Positions 23,344-34,400 of a stretch of 64,000 nucleotides of DNA are shown here, piece after piece; position 1 is the first letter of the stretch, and each line of letters begins with the position of its first letter. Both the position numbers and the translations under genes were made by a program. This DNA is from Corydoras sp. C115 (lineage: Eukaryota > Chordata > Actinopteri > Siluriformes > Callichthyidae), in NCBI GenBank assembly GCA_019802505.1, contig JAFMOC010000082.1, positions 1,595,001 to 1,659,000 on the forward strand. Direction: 5' to 3'. Below the pieces are notes generated by a model. The model saw nothing but the letters and a program-made list of their open reading frames with translations. It did not search any database and was not told the origin of the DNA.

Positions 23344-23650
23344 TCATTCATCATTCATAGATCTTCCGTGTGTCCTCTATTAGGGTCGCGGTGGGTCCCC
23401 ATGCCCATCCAGGAGAGAACGTTTCGGGCGCTGGGCAGTACACCCGGGACAGGGTGCCAATATCGCTCTCACACAGACACGCACAAAAGCACACCCATGG
23501 GGCAATTTGGAGAACCCTTGATCCATGTTTTTGGACTGTGGGAGGAAACCGGAGGAACCCGGAGGAAACCCACGCAGACACGGGGGAACATGGAAACCCA
23601 CCCCGAACCGGGAATCCCTAATGAGAGGGATAAAGCGGAAGATAATGGTG
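23344..23650 (-). mobile_element. SINE-A, mosaic copy
   Basis: Reads minus to GGGAATCCCTAATGAGAG, then switches to a plus-strand tail (GATAAAGCGGAAGATAATGG). Many small deletions. Confidence 0.75.
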
Positions 23651-23994
23651 CCGCGCAGAGTATTATAGTGTATAAAAGGCTGGTGGAGGACGGGCGGACA
23701 GGTTGGCGCTGACAGAATGACCACATTTTTCAGTTTTAAAGTGAGCAGAATCTCTAAATAAAGTAAAATGATCATTGAGAGGAAATGGAGGAACCACTCA
23801 GTCTGAGTGTAGGGTTTCTGTAGTATTTCGAGAGATGGGTTGAGTGCACGCTTCCATGTTTGTGTTACGAGATTGGCAAAGCCCCCCCCCCCCACCACCA
23901 CCACCACCAGGGGAGTATCAACGCTCTTTTCAGGCGCTGGGCTTACTAAAGGCACACCAGTTCTGCTGGACAGGAAACATAATGTCTATCGATG

Positions 23995-24125
23995 GGGCGG
24001 CACGGTGGCTTAGTGGTTCACTCCTCTCACGCTAGACACATGTTCTCCCCGTGTATGGATCAAGTCAATTGAGATCTCCAAAATATATAGTGGGTCTGTG
24101 TGAGAGTGTGGAACCCCCCCCCCCC
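23995..24125 (+). mobile_element. SINE-A, deletion-riddled
   Basis: Head, core and body present only as short pieces in order. Confidence 0.7.
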
Positions 24126-24174
24126 CTCAACCATCATTCCAAGCTCCTTGATCCATAAGGATAATTTTGGGCTT

Positions 24175-24420
24175 TGTGGTCAGGTTCTCCTTTCAGCGAA
24201 ACCGGTTCGAAACCCATCTGGGTGGAAATGTTCTCCCCGTGACGCGTGGGTTCCCTCCGGGTTCTCCGGTTTCCTCCCACAGTCCAAAAACATGGATCAA
24301 TTCAATTGAATTCTCCAAATTGCCCCATATAGAGGGATTCGAACCGGGAAGTGTCCCTATTGGTGTCCTGAGAGGAGAACATGCCAACCACTGAAACGTT
24401 CCACCTTGGTGGGCCGCGCA
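24175..24420 (+). mobile_element. SINE-A mosaic of both orientations
   Basis: Plus-strand core (CTCCGGTTTCCTCCCACAGT) followed by minus-strand head pieces. Confidence 0.65.
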
Positions 24421-24973
24421 CACCCCCCCCCTATTATAGTGTATAGAAAGGCTGGTGATGAGGACGGACGCGGTGGCTTAGGTTGGCGCTGACAGGGATT
24501 CATGACCACATTAAGTCAGATAATCGCAGTGTAAAGGGGTTTCCTCTGAGTTCTCCAGAATCTCCTAAATGCACAGCAGAGTAAAACCTGACGCTCTTTT
24601 GAGAGGAAAAGCGATGGATTGGCCACTCAGTCCTGAGTGTAGGGTTTCTGTAGACCCTATTTCGAGAGATGAATGAATGGAAATCATATGATGCACGCTT
24701 CCATGTTTGAAAATATTATTAAATATTAGGGCTATAAATCTAAGCCCCCCCCCCCACCACCTTTATATCACTTTGTGAGGGTGCTCAGCTTTTCTACGTT
24801 CCTGGTATGTGTGCTTACTAAAGCAGTATAGGAACACTCTCAAGTTCTGCCAGTGATCCTGTCCAAACACAGAGCAAATCAACATCAAATCTACAATGAC
24901 CCTACCCATCCTCTTTAACCAGGAGAGTCTAAGGAAGAATGGGTCCATAAACATAATGTCATTGGAAATCATA

Positions 24974-25025
24974 GCGGCACGGTGGCTAGTGGTTAGCATG
25001 AATCTCCTCTCAGTTCCGCTGCGGG
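24974..25025 (+). mobile_element. SINE-A head fragment
   Basis: GCGGCACGGTGGCTAGTGG, then loss of similarity. Confidence 0.65.
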
Positions 25026-25304
25026 ATTTTTGAATAAGGATCAAAGCATTATTTCCCAACATAATTTATGTGGTTATTTTGTGGATGTAATTATCCATAT
25101 ATTTATCTGCCAGACTGCCCAATTTTCCATTTAATGTAAATTTAATGGACAGGTTTTATTCTATTCTTTCCACACCACTATAAACCATGGGTTCATAGAG
25201 TCCAGTCAAAAAGTGCACCTCACCACAGTCCACAACACAACATGGACACAAGTCAATTGACATCACCACAACACACACCACACACTGAAACCCAATTCAA
25301 GTGT

Positions 25305-25500
25305 TTTATTCAAGTTTGAACACGCCCTTTATTCTCCATGTTCTCAGTTCCACTTCTTGTAAAGATGGACGTTGTAGTTCTACAATTCCAGACTGTAGTC
25401 CATCTGTTTGTGTTCTACAGTACATACTGTGTACTCTGTTCTCTAATTGTCAGGACCTCAATAGTACCACCACAGAGCAGGGGTTATCTGGTGGATGCCA
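25305..25500 (+). repeat. Unclassified dispersed repeat R2
   Basis: Core: AAAGATGGACGTTGTAGTTC, ACTGTAGTCCATCTGTTTGT, CAGTACATACTGTGTACTCT, ACCACCACAGAGCAGGGGTT. The same order is seen in four copies in the window. Confidence 0.8.
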
Positions 25501-25705
25501 AAGACAATTTTCCATTTAATGTAAATTTAATGGACAATAACGTTTTATTCTATTCTATTTCACACCACTATAAACCCTGTTGAACATAGAGGTCAGTGGG
25601 GAACACACACCCCGTACTGAATCCCAATCCCTAAGTGTTTTAATCACTTAGGGAATCATTTAGGGAAGGCCTTTCTGTTTCTGCATGCCTGCCCCAGCAC
25701 ACATC

Positions 25706-25925
25706 AATGGATGGATGCATTATCTTCCGCTTTATCCTCATTAGGGTCACGGGGGGGTTCCCCATGCCCAGGGGAGAGTCTTTTGGGCAGATAGACCCCG
25801 ACAGGTGCCAATCCATTCACGGGAAACTCACCACACAGACACTCTATATGGGGCAATTTGGAGACAATTGATTTTGATCCACGTTTTTAGATGGGGGAAA
25901 CACCCGGAGGAAACCTCAACACTCA
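25706..25925 (-). mobile_element. SINE-A, decayed
   Basis: Tail and body with many small deletions; head missing. Confidence 0.75.
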
Positions 25926-26055
25926 ATTACGATTGCAAATGACGACCATATCTATGTGTATTTGTAGACTCACACACGGTCCACAGAGCAGACATTGTTG
26001 TTTTTGTGATTAACATTGTGTTTTATATTCGTATTAAATTCTCGAGGCACATCCA

Positions 26056-26395
26056 GCCATCCATTATCTTCTGCTTTATCCTCTACCAGGGCCAAAGGGG
26101 GGTTCCCCATGCCCATCCAGGTGAGAACGTTCCAAGTGCAGGGCAGATACACCCAGGACAGGGAGCCAATCTATCACTGGGCACACAGTCACTCACACAG
26201 ACACACTCTATATGGGGCAATTTGGAGAATTCAATTGATTTTGATCCATGTTTTTAGACTGTGGGAGGAAACCGGAGAACCCGGAGGAAACCCACGCGGA
26301 AATGGGGAGAACATGGAAACTCCACCCAGACTGGGATTCCAACCGGAAATTCCTAGTGCTGAGAGGAGAACGTGCTAAACCACTAAGCCACCGAT
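26056..26395 (-). mobile_element. SINE-A, full length
   Basis: Flanked by TCTCGAGGC on both sides. Confidence 0.9.
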
Positions 26396-26726
26396 CTCGA
26401 GGCTTACTTATTATACAAAACAGTGTAGTGTACTTGTGCTGTTGTTACAATGCACTTGGTCTGTAACACAAACACACACAGCGAAACACAAGACACTAAT
26501 TATTATTTCGTTACCACTGGATACAGAATGGCTTCCTCTGGACCGTACATGAAGGATATTAATTATTATCCTAACAGGATAATTGCATTAGCGTGATGCA
26601 GGCGGCGGTGTGTTTACATCCTGTTTGAATTGGTATGGCTTGAAATAACAGAAGCATCATTCAACACACACATCACTGAACACACTACACACTTTTATTT
26701 AAATTACTTTTATGGTGAGAATTGGT
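26396..26726. other. Non-repetitive stretch
   Basis: Nothing recognised. Confidence 0.5.
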
Positions 26727-27013
26727 CATTCATTTATTATCTTCCGCTTTATCCTCTATTAGGGTCGCGGTGTGGTTCCCCAGGCCCATCCAGGGGAGAA
26801 CGTTTCGGGCGCTGGGCAGATACACAGGACAGGGCGCCAATCCATCGCTGGGCACACACTCACTCATACAGACACACTCTATATGGGGCAATTTGGAGAA
26901 CTCAATTGACTTAATCCATGTTTTTGGACTGTGGGAGGAAACCGGAGAACCCACGCGGGCACTGGGAGGAGAACATGCTAAACCACTAAGCCACCGTGCA
27001 GCCCTGCCGCCCT
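26727..27013 (-). mobile_element. SINE-A, internally deleted
   Basis: Lacks most of the core between GAGAACCCACGCGG and the head. Confidence 0.9.
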
Positions 27014-27019
27014 TGGTTA

Positions 27020-27320
27020 TTGTCAGTTCTGCAGTGACACTGATGCAGTGAGGGGGGGGTTAGTGCAGCAGTGCTGCTGTAGTTTCATTGAAACACCTCA
27101 GTCACACTGCTGGGATAGGAATAATGCCCCCACCCAATAACCCCTGCTCTGTGGTGGTACTGTTGGGGTCCTGACCATTAGAACAGAGTACACAGTATGT
27201 ACTGTAGAACACAAACAGATGGACTACAGTGTGGAATTGTAGAACTACAAAGTCCATCTTTACAATAAGTGGAACTGAGAACATGGAGAATAAAGGGCGT
27301 GTTCAAACTTTTGGCGGGTT
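27020..27320 (-). repeat. R2 repeat, inverted copy
   Basis: Same core on the minus strand; extends to CAGCACTGCTGCACTAA on one side and GGGCGTGTTCAAACTTTTGG on the other. Confidence 0.82.
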
Positions 27321-27576
27321 CTGTGTTGGCATGATGAACAGATCATGTTCTAATAAAATGCTCAGCGCGTAACTTCTTAACACCTTCGACTTTCACTTTT
27401 ATTTTCCACTCTGTGGACAGTGCACTGTACCGCCATATAAATTGTCGTCACCGTGGTAATTATGTCCATATATGGCACTCGGGGTCAAAGTAAGAGTATT
27501 AATGACTATCAGCTGGTTTCACTAACAGATAGTAAGGTTGAATATTAATTTGGATCTATTTGTTGGCTTAGGATTA

Positions 27577-27927
27577 TTCATTCATTCATTCATTATCTTC
27601 CACTTTATCCTCTATTAGGGTCGCGGGGGGGTTCCCCATGTCCATCCAAGGGAGAACGTTTTGGGCGCTGGGCAGATACACCCAGGACAGGGCGCCAATC
27701 TATCGCTGGGCACACACTCACTCACACAGACACACTCTATATGGGGCAATTTGGAGAACTCAATTGACTTGATCCATGTTTTTGGACTGTGGGAGGAAAC
27801 CGGAGAACCCGGAGGAAACCCATGCGGACACGGGGAGAACATGGAAACTCCACCCAGATGGGGATTCGAACCGGGAATCCCTAGTGCTGAGAGGAGAACA
27901 TGCCAACCACTAAACCACCGTGCCGCC
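27577..27927 (-). mobile_element. SINE-A, full length
   Basis: Complete tail to GCCGCC head. Confidence 0.93.
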
Positions 27928-28282
27928 CTGAACAAAAGGTTACTGGGAGGAATTTATAAAGGAATTTATGACGACAGTTAAGTATATAAAAATAAACCCA
28001 ACTTTAATTTGATTGAAATGCAACACCTTTCGATTGGACAGTAACTATTCAAGCACCTTTGCAGGTGTAATATCACAGACAGTAGCTCATGTGTTGCTGT
28101 ACAGTTTGTTAGTCATTCTCTAATCTTTCATCAGTGTTCTGTATTCAGAATGCTGGTGGTTGGACATTTTGGTTGATTTATTATTTCTCAGTCCAGCAGT
28201 GTCATTACGTTTTTTTAAAAACTCCAGTAAAACACACAAAACCACCACCACTGCATTGTAGGACTACAAAGTGCATCTATCT

Positions 28283-28501
28283 TCATTCATTCATTATCTT
28301 CCACTTTATCATCTATTAGGGTCACGGGGTGGTTCCCCATGCCCATCCAGGGGAGAACGTTTCGGGCGCTGGGCAGATACACCCAGGACAGGACGCCAAT
28401 CTATCGCTGGGAACACACTCACTCACACAGACACACTCTATATGGGGCAATTTTGAGAATTCAATTGACTTGATCCATGTTTTTGGACTGTGGGAGGAAA
28501 C
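28283..28501 (-). mobile_element. SINE-A, first of a pair, head-truncated
   Basis: TSD GTGCATCTAT at 28271–28280 pairs with 28881–28890, after the second copy. Confidence 0.9.
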
Positions 28502-28542
28502 CATGGGTATCGTTCTTGAATCTGTGCTCTGACCCCAAACAC

Positions 28543-28880
28543 CCATCCATCCATTATCTTCCGCTTTATCCTATATTAGGGTCGCGGGGGGGTTCCCCAT
28601 GCCCATCCAGGGGAGAACGTTTCGAGCGCTGGGCAGATAGACCCAGGACAGGGCGCCAATCTATCGCTGGGCACACACTCACTCACACTCTATATGGGGC
28701 AATTTTGGAGAACTCAATTGACTTGATCCATTTTCTTGGACTGTGGGAGGAAACCGGAGAACCCGGAGGAAACCCACACGGACACGGGGAGAACATGGAA
28801 ACTCCACCCAGATGGGGATTCGAACCGGGAATCCCTAGTGCTGAGAGGAGAACATGCTAACCACTAAGCCACCATGCCGC
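28543..28880 (-). mobile_element. SINE-A, second of a pair
   Basis: Full length; 41 bases of unrelated sequence separate it from the first copy. Confidence 0.92.
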
Positions 28881-28890
28881 GTGCATCTAT

Positions 28891-29379
28891 ATAGTAAACA
28901 AAAAAAGACGTAACAGACAATGGGTGAAAAACCACGAGGGTGTACTCAATAAAGTATCCAGTGAGTGTGTGCATGATGGGTATGTTACTGTTGGGGGTGA
29001 CGAACATGGCGATCTATATCCCTGGGGCCACATCCAGTCCTCTGGTTGCCCTTGTTTAGCCCCAATAAGGTCACAAGGATGGTAATAAATTAAAACAATG
29101 ATTTTAAAACAATTTTTTGGTTTATTTTAAAATAAAAGCAATGTATACAAATGCAGAGCCTTACGGTTTGACCCTCCACAACAGTCCCAAATTCTATCCA
29201 TCCATTCGATCTGCCCAGCTCTGCTTTAAAGCACAAAATAGTGCTTTAAAGATGCAGGAAACGTTTCCATTTCATTCAGACCACAATGACTTTCAAACCC
29301 GATTAAATCTTATAATTCCTTTTATAAGATTTAATCTTATAAATCAGCCTAGAATAAAGCCATTAACAACAATTATATT
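28891..29379. other. AT-rich non-repetitive stretch
   Basis: Contains GTGTACTCAATAAAGTATCC (28939), a dispersed-repeat terminus, and a local repeat TTATAAGATTTAATCTTATA (about 29322). Confidence 0.5.
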
Positions 29380-29725
29380 CATTCATTCATTATCTCCCAC
29401 TTTATCTTCTATTAGGGTCGTGGTGGGGTTCCCCATGCCCATCCAGGGGAGAACATCTCGGGCGCTGGGCAGATAGACCCAGGACAGGGTGCCAATCCAT
29501 CGCTGGGCACACACTCACTCACACAGACACACTCTATATGGGGCAATTTGGAGAACTCAATTGACTTGATCCATGTTTTTGGACTGTGGGAGGAAACCGG
29601 AGAACCCGGAGGAAACCCACGCGGACATGGGGAGAACATGGAAACTCCACCCAGATGGGGATCCGTACCGGGAATCCCTAGCGCTGAGAGGAGAACATGC
29701 CAAACCACTAAGCCACCGTGCCGCC
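29380..29725 (-). mobile_element. SINE-A, full length
   Basis: Complete copy. Confidence 0.93.
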
Positions 29726-29875
29726 CACCATGTTCATGTGGATTATTTAAAAACATACCCCTCATAAATACCATGAAGGGTCTTGTGCCACCTGTAACTC
29801 AGTAGAACATGATCAAATCCTCCTGCAGCTGGATTTTCAGCAGCATTTCTGACTAAGAATCCACCAGAGAGAGGT

Positions 29876-30108
29876 TTTCCCACAGTCCAAAAACATGGAT
29901 CACGTCAATTGAGTTCTCAAAATTGCCCCATATAGAGTGTGTCTGTGTGTGTGAGTGTGTGCCCAGCGATAGATTGGCGCCCTGTCCTGGGTGTATCTGC
30001 CCAGCACCTGAAACGTTCTCCCATTGATGGGCATGGGGAACCCCCCGCCCCGCGACCCTAATATAGGATAAAGCGGAAGATGATGAATGAATGAATGAAT
30101 GAATGAAC
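29876..30108 (+). mobile_element. SINE-A, 5'-truncated
   Basis: Starts within the core at TTTTCCCACAGTCC. Confidence 0.9.
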
Positions 30109-30192
30109 ATGGTCATCATTAGACATCCCAGCTACCCACCCATGAATTAAACGTTGAGGCAGCAACAATATTATTATATTATATTATAAAGG

Positions 30193-30538
30193 GGACAGCA
30201 CGGTGGCTTAGTGGTTAGCACGTTCTCCTCTCAGCACTAAGGATTCCCGGTTCGAATCCCCATCTGGGTGGAGTTTCCATGTTCTCCCCGTGTCGCGTGG
30301 GTTTCCTCCGGGTTCTCCGGTTTCCTCCCACAGTCCAAAAACATGGATCAAGTCAATTGAATTCTCAAAATTGCCCCATATAGTGTGTGTCTGTGTGAGA
30401 GAATGTGTGCCCAGCGATGGATTGGCGCCCTGTCCTGGGTGTATCTGCCCAGCGCCCGAAACGTTCTCCCCTGGATGGGCATGGGGAACCCCACCGCGAC
30501 CCTAATAGAGGATAAAGCGGGAGATAATGAATGAATTA
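30193..30538 (+). mobile_element. SINE-A, array unit 1
   Basis: ATTATAAAG occurs before it (30183), between the units (30543) and after unit 2 (30911). Confidence 0.93.
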
Positions 30539-30552
30539 ATTAATTATAAAGT

Positions 30553-30908
30553 GGCGGCACGGTGGCTTAGTGGTCAGCACGTTCTCCTCTCAGCACTAGG
30601 GATTCCCGGTTCGAATCCCCATCTGGATGGAGTTTCCATGTTCTCCCCGTGTCCGCGTGGGTTTCCTCCGGGTTCTCCGGTTTCCTCCCACAGTCCAAAA
30701 ACATGGATCAAGTCAATTGAGTTCTCCAAATTGCCCCATATAAAGTGAGTCTGTGTGAGTGAGTGTGTGTCCAGTGATAGATTGGCGCCCTGTCCTGAGT
30801 GTATCTACCCAGCACCCGAAACGTTCTCCCATTGATGGGCATGGGGAACCCCCCGCCCCGCGACCCTAATAGAGGATAAAGCGGGAGATAATGGATGAAT
30901 GAATGAAT
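30553..30908 (+). mobile_element. SINE-A, array unit 2
   Basis: Full copy, distinct in sequence from unit 1 (for example GTGTCCAGTGATAG). Confidence 0.93.
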
Positions 30909-30919
30909 ATATTATAAAG

Positions 30920-31309
30920 TACCTGCAAAAAGCAATCATCTGTATGTCGTGATTGACTAAACAACCACTTCGTGTGGTACTAAATAATTCACCTTTAAAA
31001 TTGTACTAAATGCCCGAAGGGAACCCCAAAAACAAACAACACAGGGTCTGAGAGCATGTTGCGCATTTCTCCATCACCAGACAGCGTCTGTTTACTACCA
31101 AAAAGCAACGCAACAATGGCTTTTATATGCAAACAAGGCGGCAAAAGGCTTTGAAATCCACGCAGCAGGTCAGACTGGTTAACGCGACGCGCTGCACTTT
31201 GCATTTTTGCAAAGCTGGACGGATGGACTGGCTTCGGAGACAAAAGGCAACCTAGCCACACGGCGTTGGATATTATGGCTCTATTCAATCCAACGCCAGA
31301 CCTGGGCTC
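30920..31309. other. Non-repetitive, increasingly CpG-rich
   Basis: Inner flank of the candidate promoter; a short hairpin TTTGCATTTTTGCAAAG at 31198. Confidence 0.5.
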
Positions 31310-31424
31310 GGTCCCAAATCGCTGCCCGCTGCCTACATAGTGACACTGTGGAGGGCTCGCGAGTCAACGCTCTCTACGGCCCACGTCGGGCACTAGGTAG
31401 CGAGCGCGACCGCGGTTTGGGATC
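31310..31424 (+). mobile_element. Possible small MITE
   Basis: Imperfect inverted ends GGTCCCAAATCGC and GCGGTTTGGGATCC around CCTACATAGTG; the pattern resembles short DNA-element derivatives common in fish. No clear TSD. Confidence 0.4.
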
Positions 31425-31579
31425 CGCGCCGTGATTTAACCGAGGACGCCAGCCAGGGACGAAACCTTGTCCGGTTAAGACACGTTCACGTAGAAAGACG
31501 TTAGTCCTGCTGCATATATATATATTTAAAAATAAACAAATAAATAAATAAACAAATAAATAAAAACCCAGACACTCAC

Positions 31580-31880
31580 CTTCGGGAAGGTTTTGGATTT
31601 TCTCTGCAGCGTCCCCCCCCGCGCGGAATGACACCCAAACGGGCAGGTCCCGATCACATAGGTGGCGGCAGTGTGATGGAGAATGCCCCGCCGAATCCGC
31701 TAAATCCGCATCGCTGTCTGTCGGCGGCTGCGTGTCCCGTGTCCGTGTCCGTGTGCGTCCACGCCGCGTGGAAACATACACGTCCGCGTGGATCAAAGCG
31801 CCCGACCGACGGAGCACGCACGCGCGCTCTCACGTCGCTTACAGCAGGGATCGCGCGACGCGACGCGCCGCTCACGTTCC
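31580..31880 (-). promoter_or_regulatory. sptbn2: Candidate sptbn2 non-coding exon 1 and CpG-rich promoter
   Basis: The segment is dense in CpG dinucleotides, unlike the AT-rich repeat landscape around it. On the minus strand it ends in a strong donor, CCGAAG|GTGAGTGTC (GT at 31579–31578). sptbn2 exon 2 begins with only 10 bases of 5' UTR, so an upstream exon is needed, and this is the only CpG-island-like block I see upstream on that strand. The transcription start cannot be placed and no TATA box is obvious. Inference only; it could serve another transcript. Confidence 0.45.
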
Positions 31881-33060
31881 ACCCGCGAGAACTGAGAACG
31901 GACGGATGCACGCGCCGTGGGGGAGGAGGAGGAGGAGGAGGAGGAGAGAGGTGGTGGTGATGATGATGGTGATGGTTGAGAAACAGGAGTGTGGGTTTGG
32001 GGGGAGGTGTGTGTGTGTGGGAGGTGTGGGTGTGGGCGTGGGTTTGGGGGGGAGGTGTGTGTGTGTGTGTGTGGGGGTGGGTGGGTGTGTGTGGGCGTGC
32101 GCACGCGCTGGCCGTGGATGTGGAAACCCGTTTGAAGCTGTTTGGTGTTGATGTTGTGAGGTGGTGGTGCGAATGGCTTCCCATACTGAGCCACAGAACA
32201 GTCTGTATCCTCTGCCACTGTTCCTTGTGAGGACCAGTGGGTCCTTTATCCTTTATCCTCCTTGAGCGGTCAGGCCATGTTCCACGCGCGAGAACTGAGA
32301 ACGGACGGATGCACGCGCCGTGGGGGAGGAGGAGGAGGAGGTGGTGATGATGGTGGTGATGGTTGAGAAACAGGAGTGTGGGTTTGGGGGGAGGTGTGGG
32401 TGTGTGGGTGGGTGGGTGGGTGTGGGCGTGCGCACGCGCTGGCCGTGGATGTGGAAACCCGTTTGAAGCTGTTTGGTGTTGATGTTGTGAGGTGGTGGTG
32501 CGAATGGCTTCCCATACTGAGCCACAGAACAGTCTGTATCCTCTGCCACTGTTCCTTGTGAGGACCAGTGGGTCCTTTATCCTTTATCCTCCTTGAGCGG
32601 TCAGGCCATGTTTCGGTTCCATCCACGAGAACTGAGAACGGACGGATGCACACACCATTGGGGAGGAGGAGAAGGAGAGAGGTGGTGGTCATGGTTGAGA
32701 CACATGAGTGTGGGTTTGGGGGGAGGTGTGTGTGGGTGTGGGTGTGGGCGTGGCCACGCGCTGGCCGTGGACAGCCGTCATGTCATCACGATGTGGAAAC
32801 CCGTTCGAAGCTGTTTGGTGTTGATGTTGTGAGGTGGTGGTGCGAATGGCTTCCCATACTGAGCCACCTTCACTTCACTTAATACAGAACAGTCTGTATC
32901 CTCTGCCATTGTTCAAGCATCTTAACCTGCTCATAAACTCTGTCTCCATAAGAGAAAGCATCCCATGATTCTGTTTTTTGTTTGGTTATTAAAGGACGTG
33001 ACCTTGTGAGGACCAGTGGGTCCTTTATCCTTTATCCTCCTTGAGCGGTCAGGCCATGTT
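31876..33060 (+). repeat. Three tandem copies of a promoter-flanking segment
   Basis: Copies start at 31876, 32279 and 32616, each with GTTCCA…CGAGAACTGAGAAC, then (GGA)n, a GT-rich stretch, GTGGAAACCCGTT, ATACTGAGCCAC and TCCTTGAGCGGTCAGGCC. Copy 3 carries an insertion (about 32868–33000) and has lost CpGs. The first copy overlaps the CpG block proposed as the sptbn2 promoter. Confidence 0.88.
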
Positions 33061-33348
33061 AACAATGTACTGAACTCAGCCAACAGATCCATCTTCTATA
33101 ATTCAGTGTCAATGTTTATATATTTATTATATATTTATATATATATATATTTATTAATAACTATTTATGACTATAAAACATCGTTTTGCAGAAATGCAGT
33201 ATAAAGAGCCATAAAATCACCAACAATAACCTCATAACATTTCAATATTATCCTGATTATTTGCATAAACAAATCCAGTTTAATTTTTTTCGTTAAAAAT
33301 AATTCAGTTCTAGTGTTAAAGTTGAGTCGTATTTCTGGCATAAGTTTT

Positions 33349-33410
33349 ATTCATTCATAAATTCATTGTATTAGGGTCGCGGTGGCTAAACACTAAGCCA
33401 CCGTGCCACC
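33349..33410 (-). mobile_element. SINE-A, tail plus head only
   Basis: Tail and TATTAGGGTCGCGGTGG joined directly to CACTAAGCCACCGTGCC; the entire body is deleted. Confidence 0.7.
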
Positions 33411-33422
33411 CGGGCACACATT

Positions 33423-33770
33423 ATTCATATATTCATTATCTTCCGCTTTATTAGGCTCTATTAGGGTTGCGGAGGGGGTTCCCCATGACCATCCAGGGGA
33501 GAACGTTTCGGGCGCTTGGTAGATACACCCAGGACAGGATGCCAATCTATCGCTGGGCACACACTCACTCACACAGACACACTATATATGGGGCAATTTG
33601 GAGACCTCGATTGACTTGATCCCTGTTTTTGGACTGTGGGAGGAAACCGGAGAACCCAGAGGAAACCCACGTGGACACGGGGAGAACATGGAAACTCCAC
33701 CCAGATGGGCATTCGAACCAGGAATCCCTAGCGCTGAGAGGAGAACGTGCTAACCACTAAGCCACCGTGC
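33423..33770 (-). mobile_element. SINE-A, array unit 1
   Basis: Ends CCACCGTGC before CTGGAACTATCAT (33771). Confidence 0.9.
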
Positions 33771-33783
33771 CTGGAACTATCAT

Positions 33784-34127
33784 TCATTCATTCATTATCT
33801 TCTGCTTTATCCTCTATTAGGGACGCGGGGGGGTTCCCCATGCCCATCCAGGGGAGAACGTCTCGGGCGCTGGGCAGACACATCCAGGACAGGACGCCAA
33901 TCCATCGCTGGGCACACACTCACACATACAGACACACTCTATATGGGGCAATTTTTTGAGAATTCAATTGACTCGATCCATGTTTTTGGACTGTGGGAGG
34001 AAACCGGAGAACCCAGAGGAAACCCACGTGGACACGGGGAGAACATGGAAACTCCACCCAGATGGGGATTCGAACCAGGAATCCCTAGTGCTGAGAGGAG
34101 AACGTGCTAACCACTAAGCCACCGTGC
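33784..34127 (-). mobile_element. SINE-A, array unit 2
   Basis: Bounded by CTGGAACTATCAT at 33771 and 34128. Confidence 0.93.
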
Positions 34128-34140
34128 CTGGAACTATCAT

Positions 34141-34387
34141 TCATTCATTCATTATCTTCTGCTTTATCCTCTATTAGGGACGCGGGGGGGTTCCCCATGC
34201 CCATCCAGGGGAGAACGTCTCGGGCGCTGGTCAGACACATCCAGGACAGGACGCCAATCCATCGCTGGGCACACACTCACTCATACAGACACACTCTATA
34301 TGGGGCAATTTGGAGAATTCAATTGACTTGATCCATGTTTTTGGACTGTGGGAGGAAACCGGAGAACCCAGAGGAAAGCCACGCAGA
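34141..34387 (-). mobile_element. SINE-A, array unit 3, head-truncated
   Basis: Almost identical to unit 2; stops at CCACGCAGA before CTGGAACTATCAT (34388–34400). Confidence 0.93.
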
Positions 34388-34400
34388 CTGGAACTATCAT

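Larger units (their letters stand above)
23340..25930. repeat. Scrambled, duplicated segment
   Basis: The segment from TATTATAGTGTATA at 23658 recurs from 24433 with short SINE-A pieces interleaved (GCGGTGGCTTA, AGCGATGGATTGG, CTGAGTGT). AATTTTCCATTTAATGTAAA occurs at 25120 and 25508. The content is a patchwork of SINE-A in both orientations, R2 and duplicated unique sequence. It could be a real complex rearrangement or a consensus error. Confidence 0.7.
3424..31579 (-). other. sptbn2: Putative sptbn2 intron 1 (about 28 kb)
   Basis: Inferred interval between the candidate non-coding exon and the first coding exon. It carries dozens of SINE-A copies, both long minisatellites, (AC)n and (AT)n tracts, one hAT-like MITE and the scrambled 23.3–25.9 kb segment. 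No other exon with a recognisable domain was found on either strand. The extent depends on the exon-1 assignment. Confidence 0.4.

Noticed and set aside
30553..30625. Possible tRNA genes from A- and B-box-like motifs
   Set aside because: These are SINE heads with tRNA-like promoters; no intact cloverleaf or acceptor stem follows.
31628..32230. Arg- or Val/Gly-rich frames over the CpG block and triplicated segment
   Set aside because: Compositional frames in GC- and GT-rich DNA; the region is better explained as promoter and non-coding exon.
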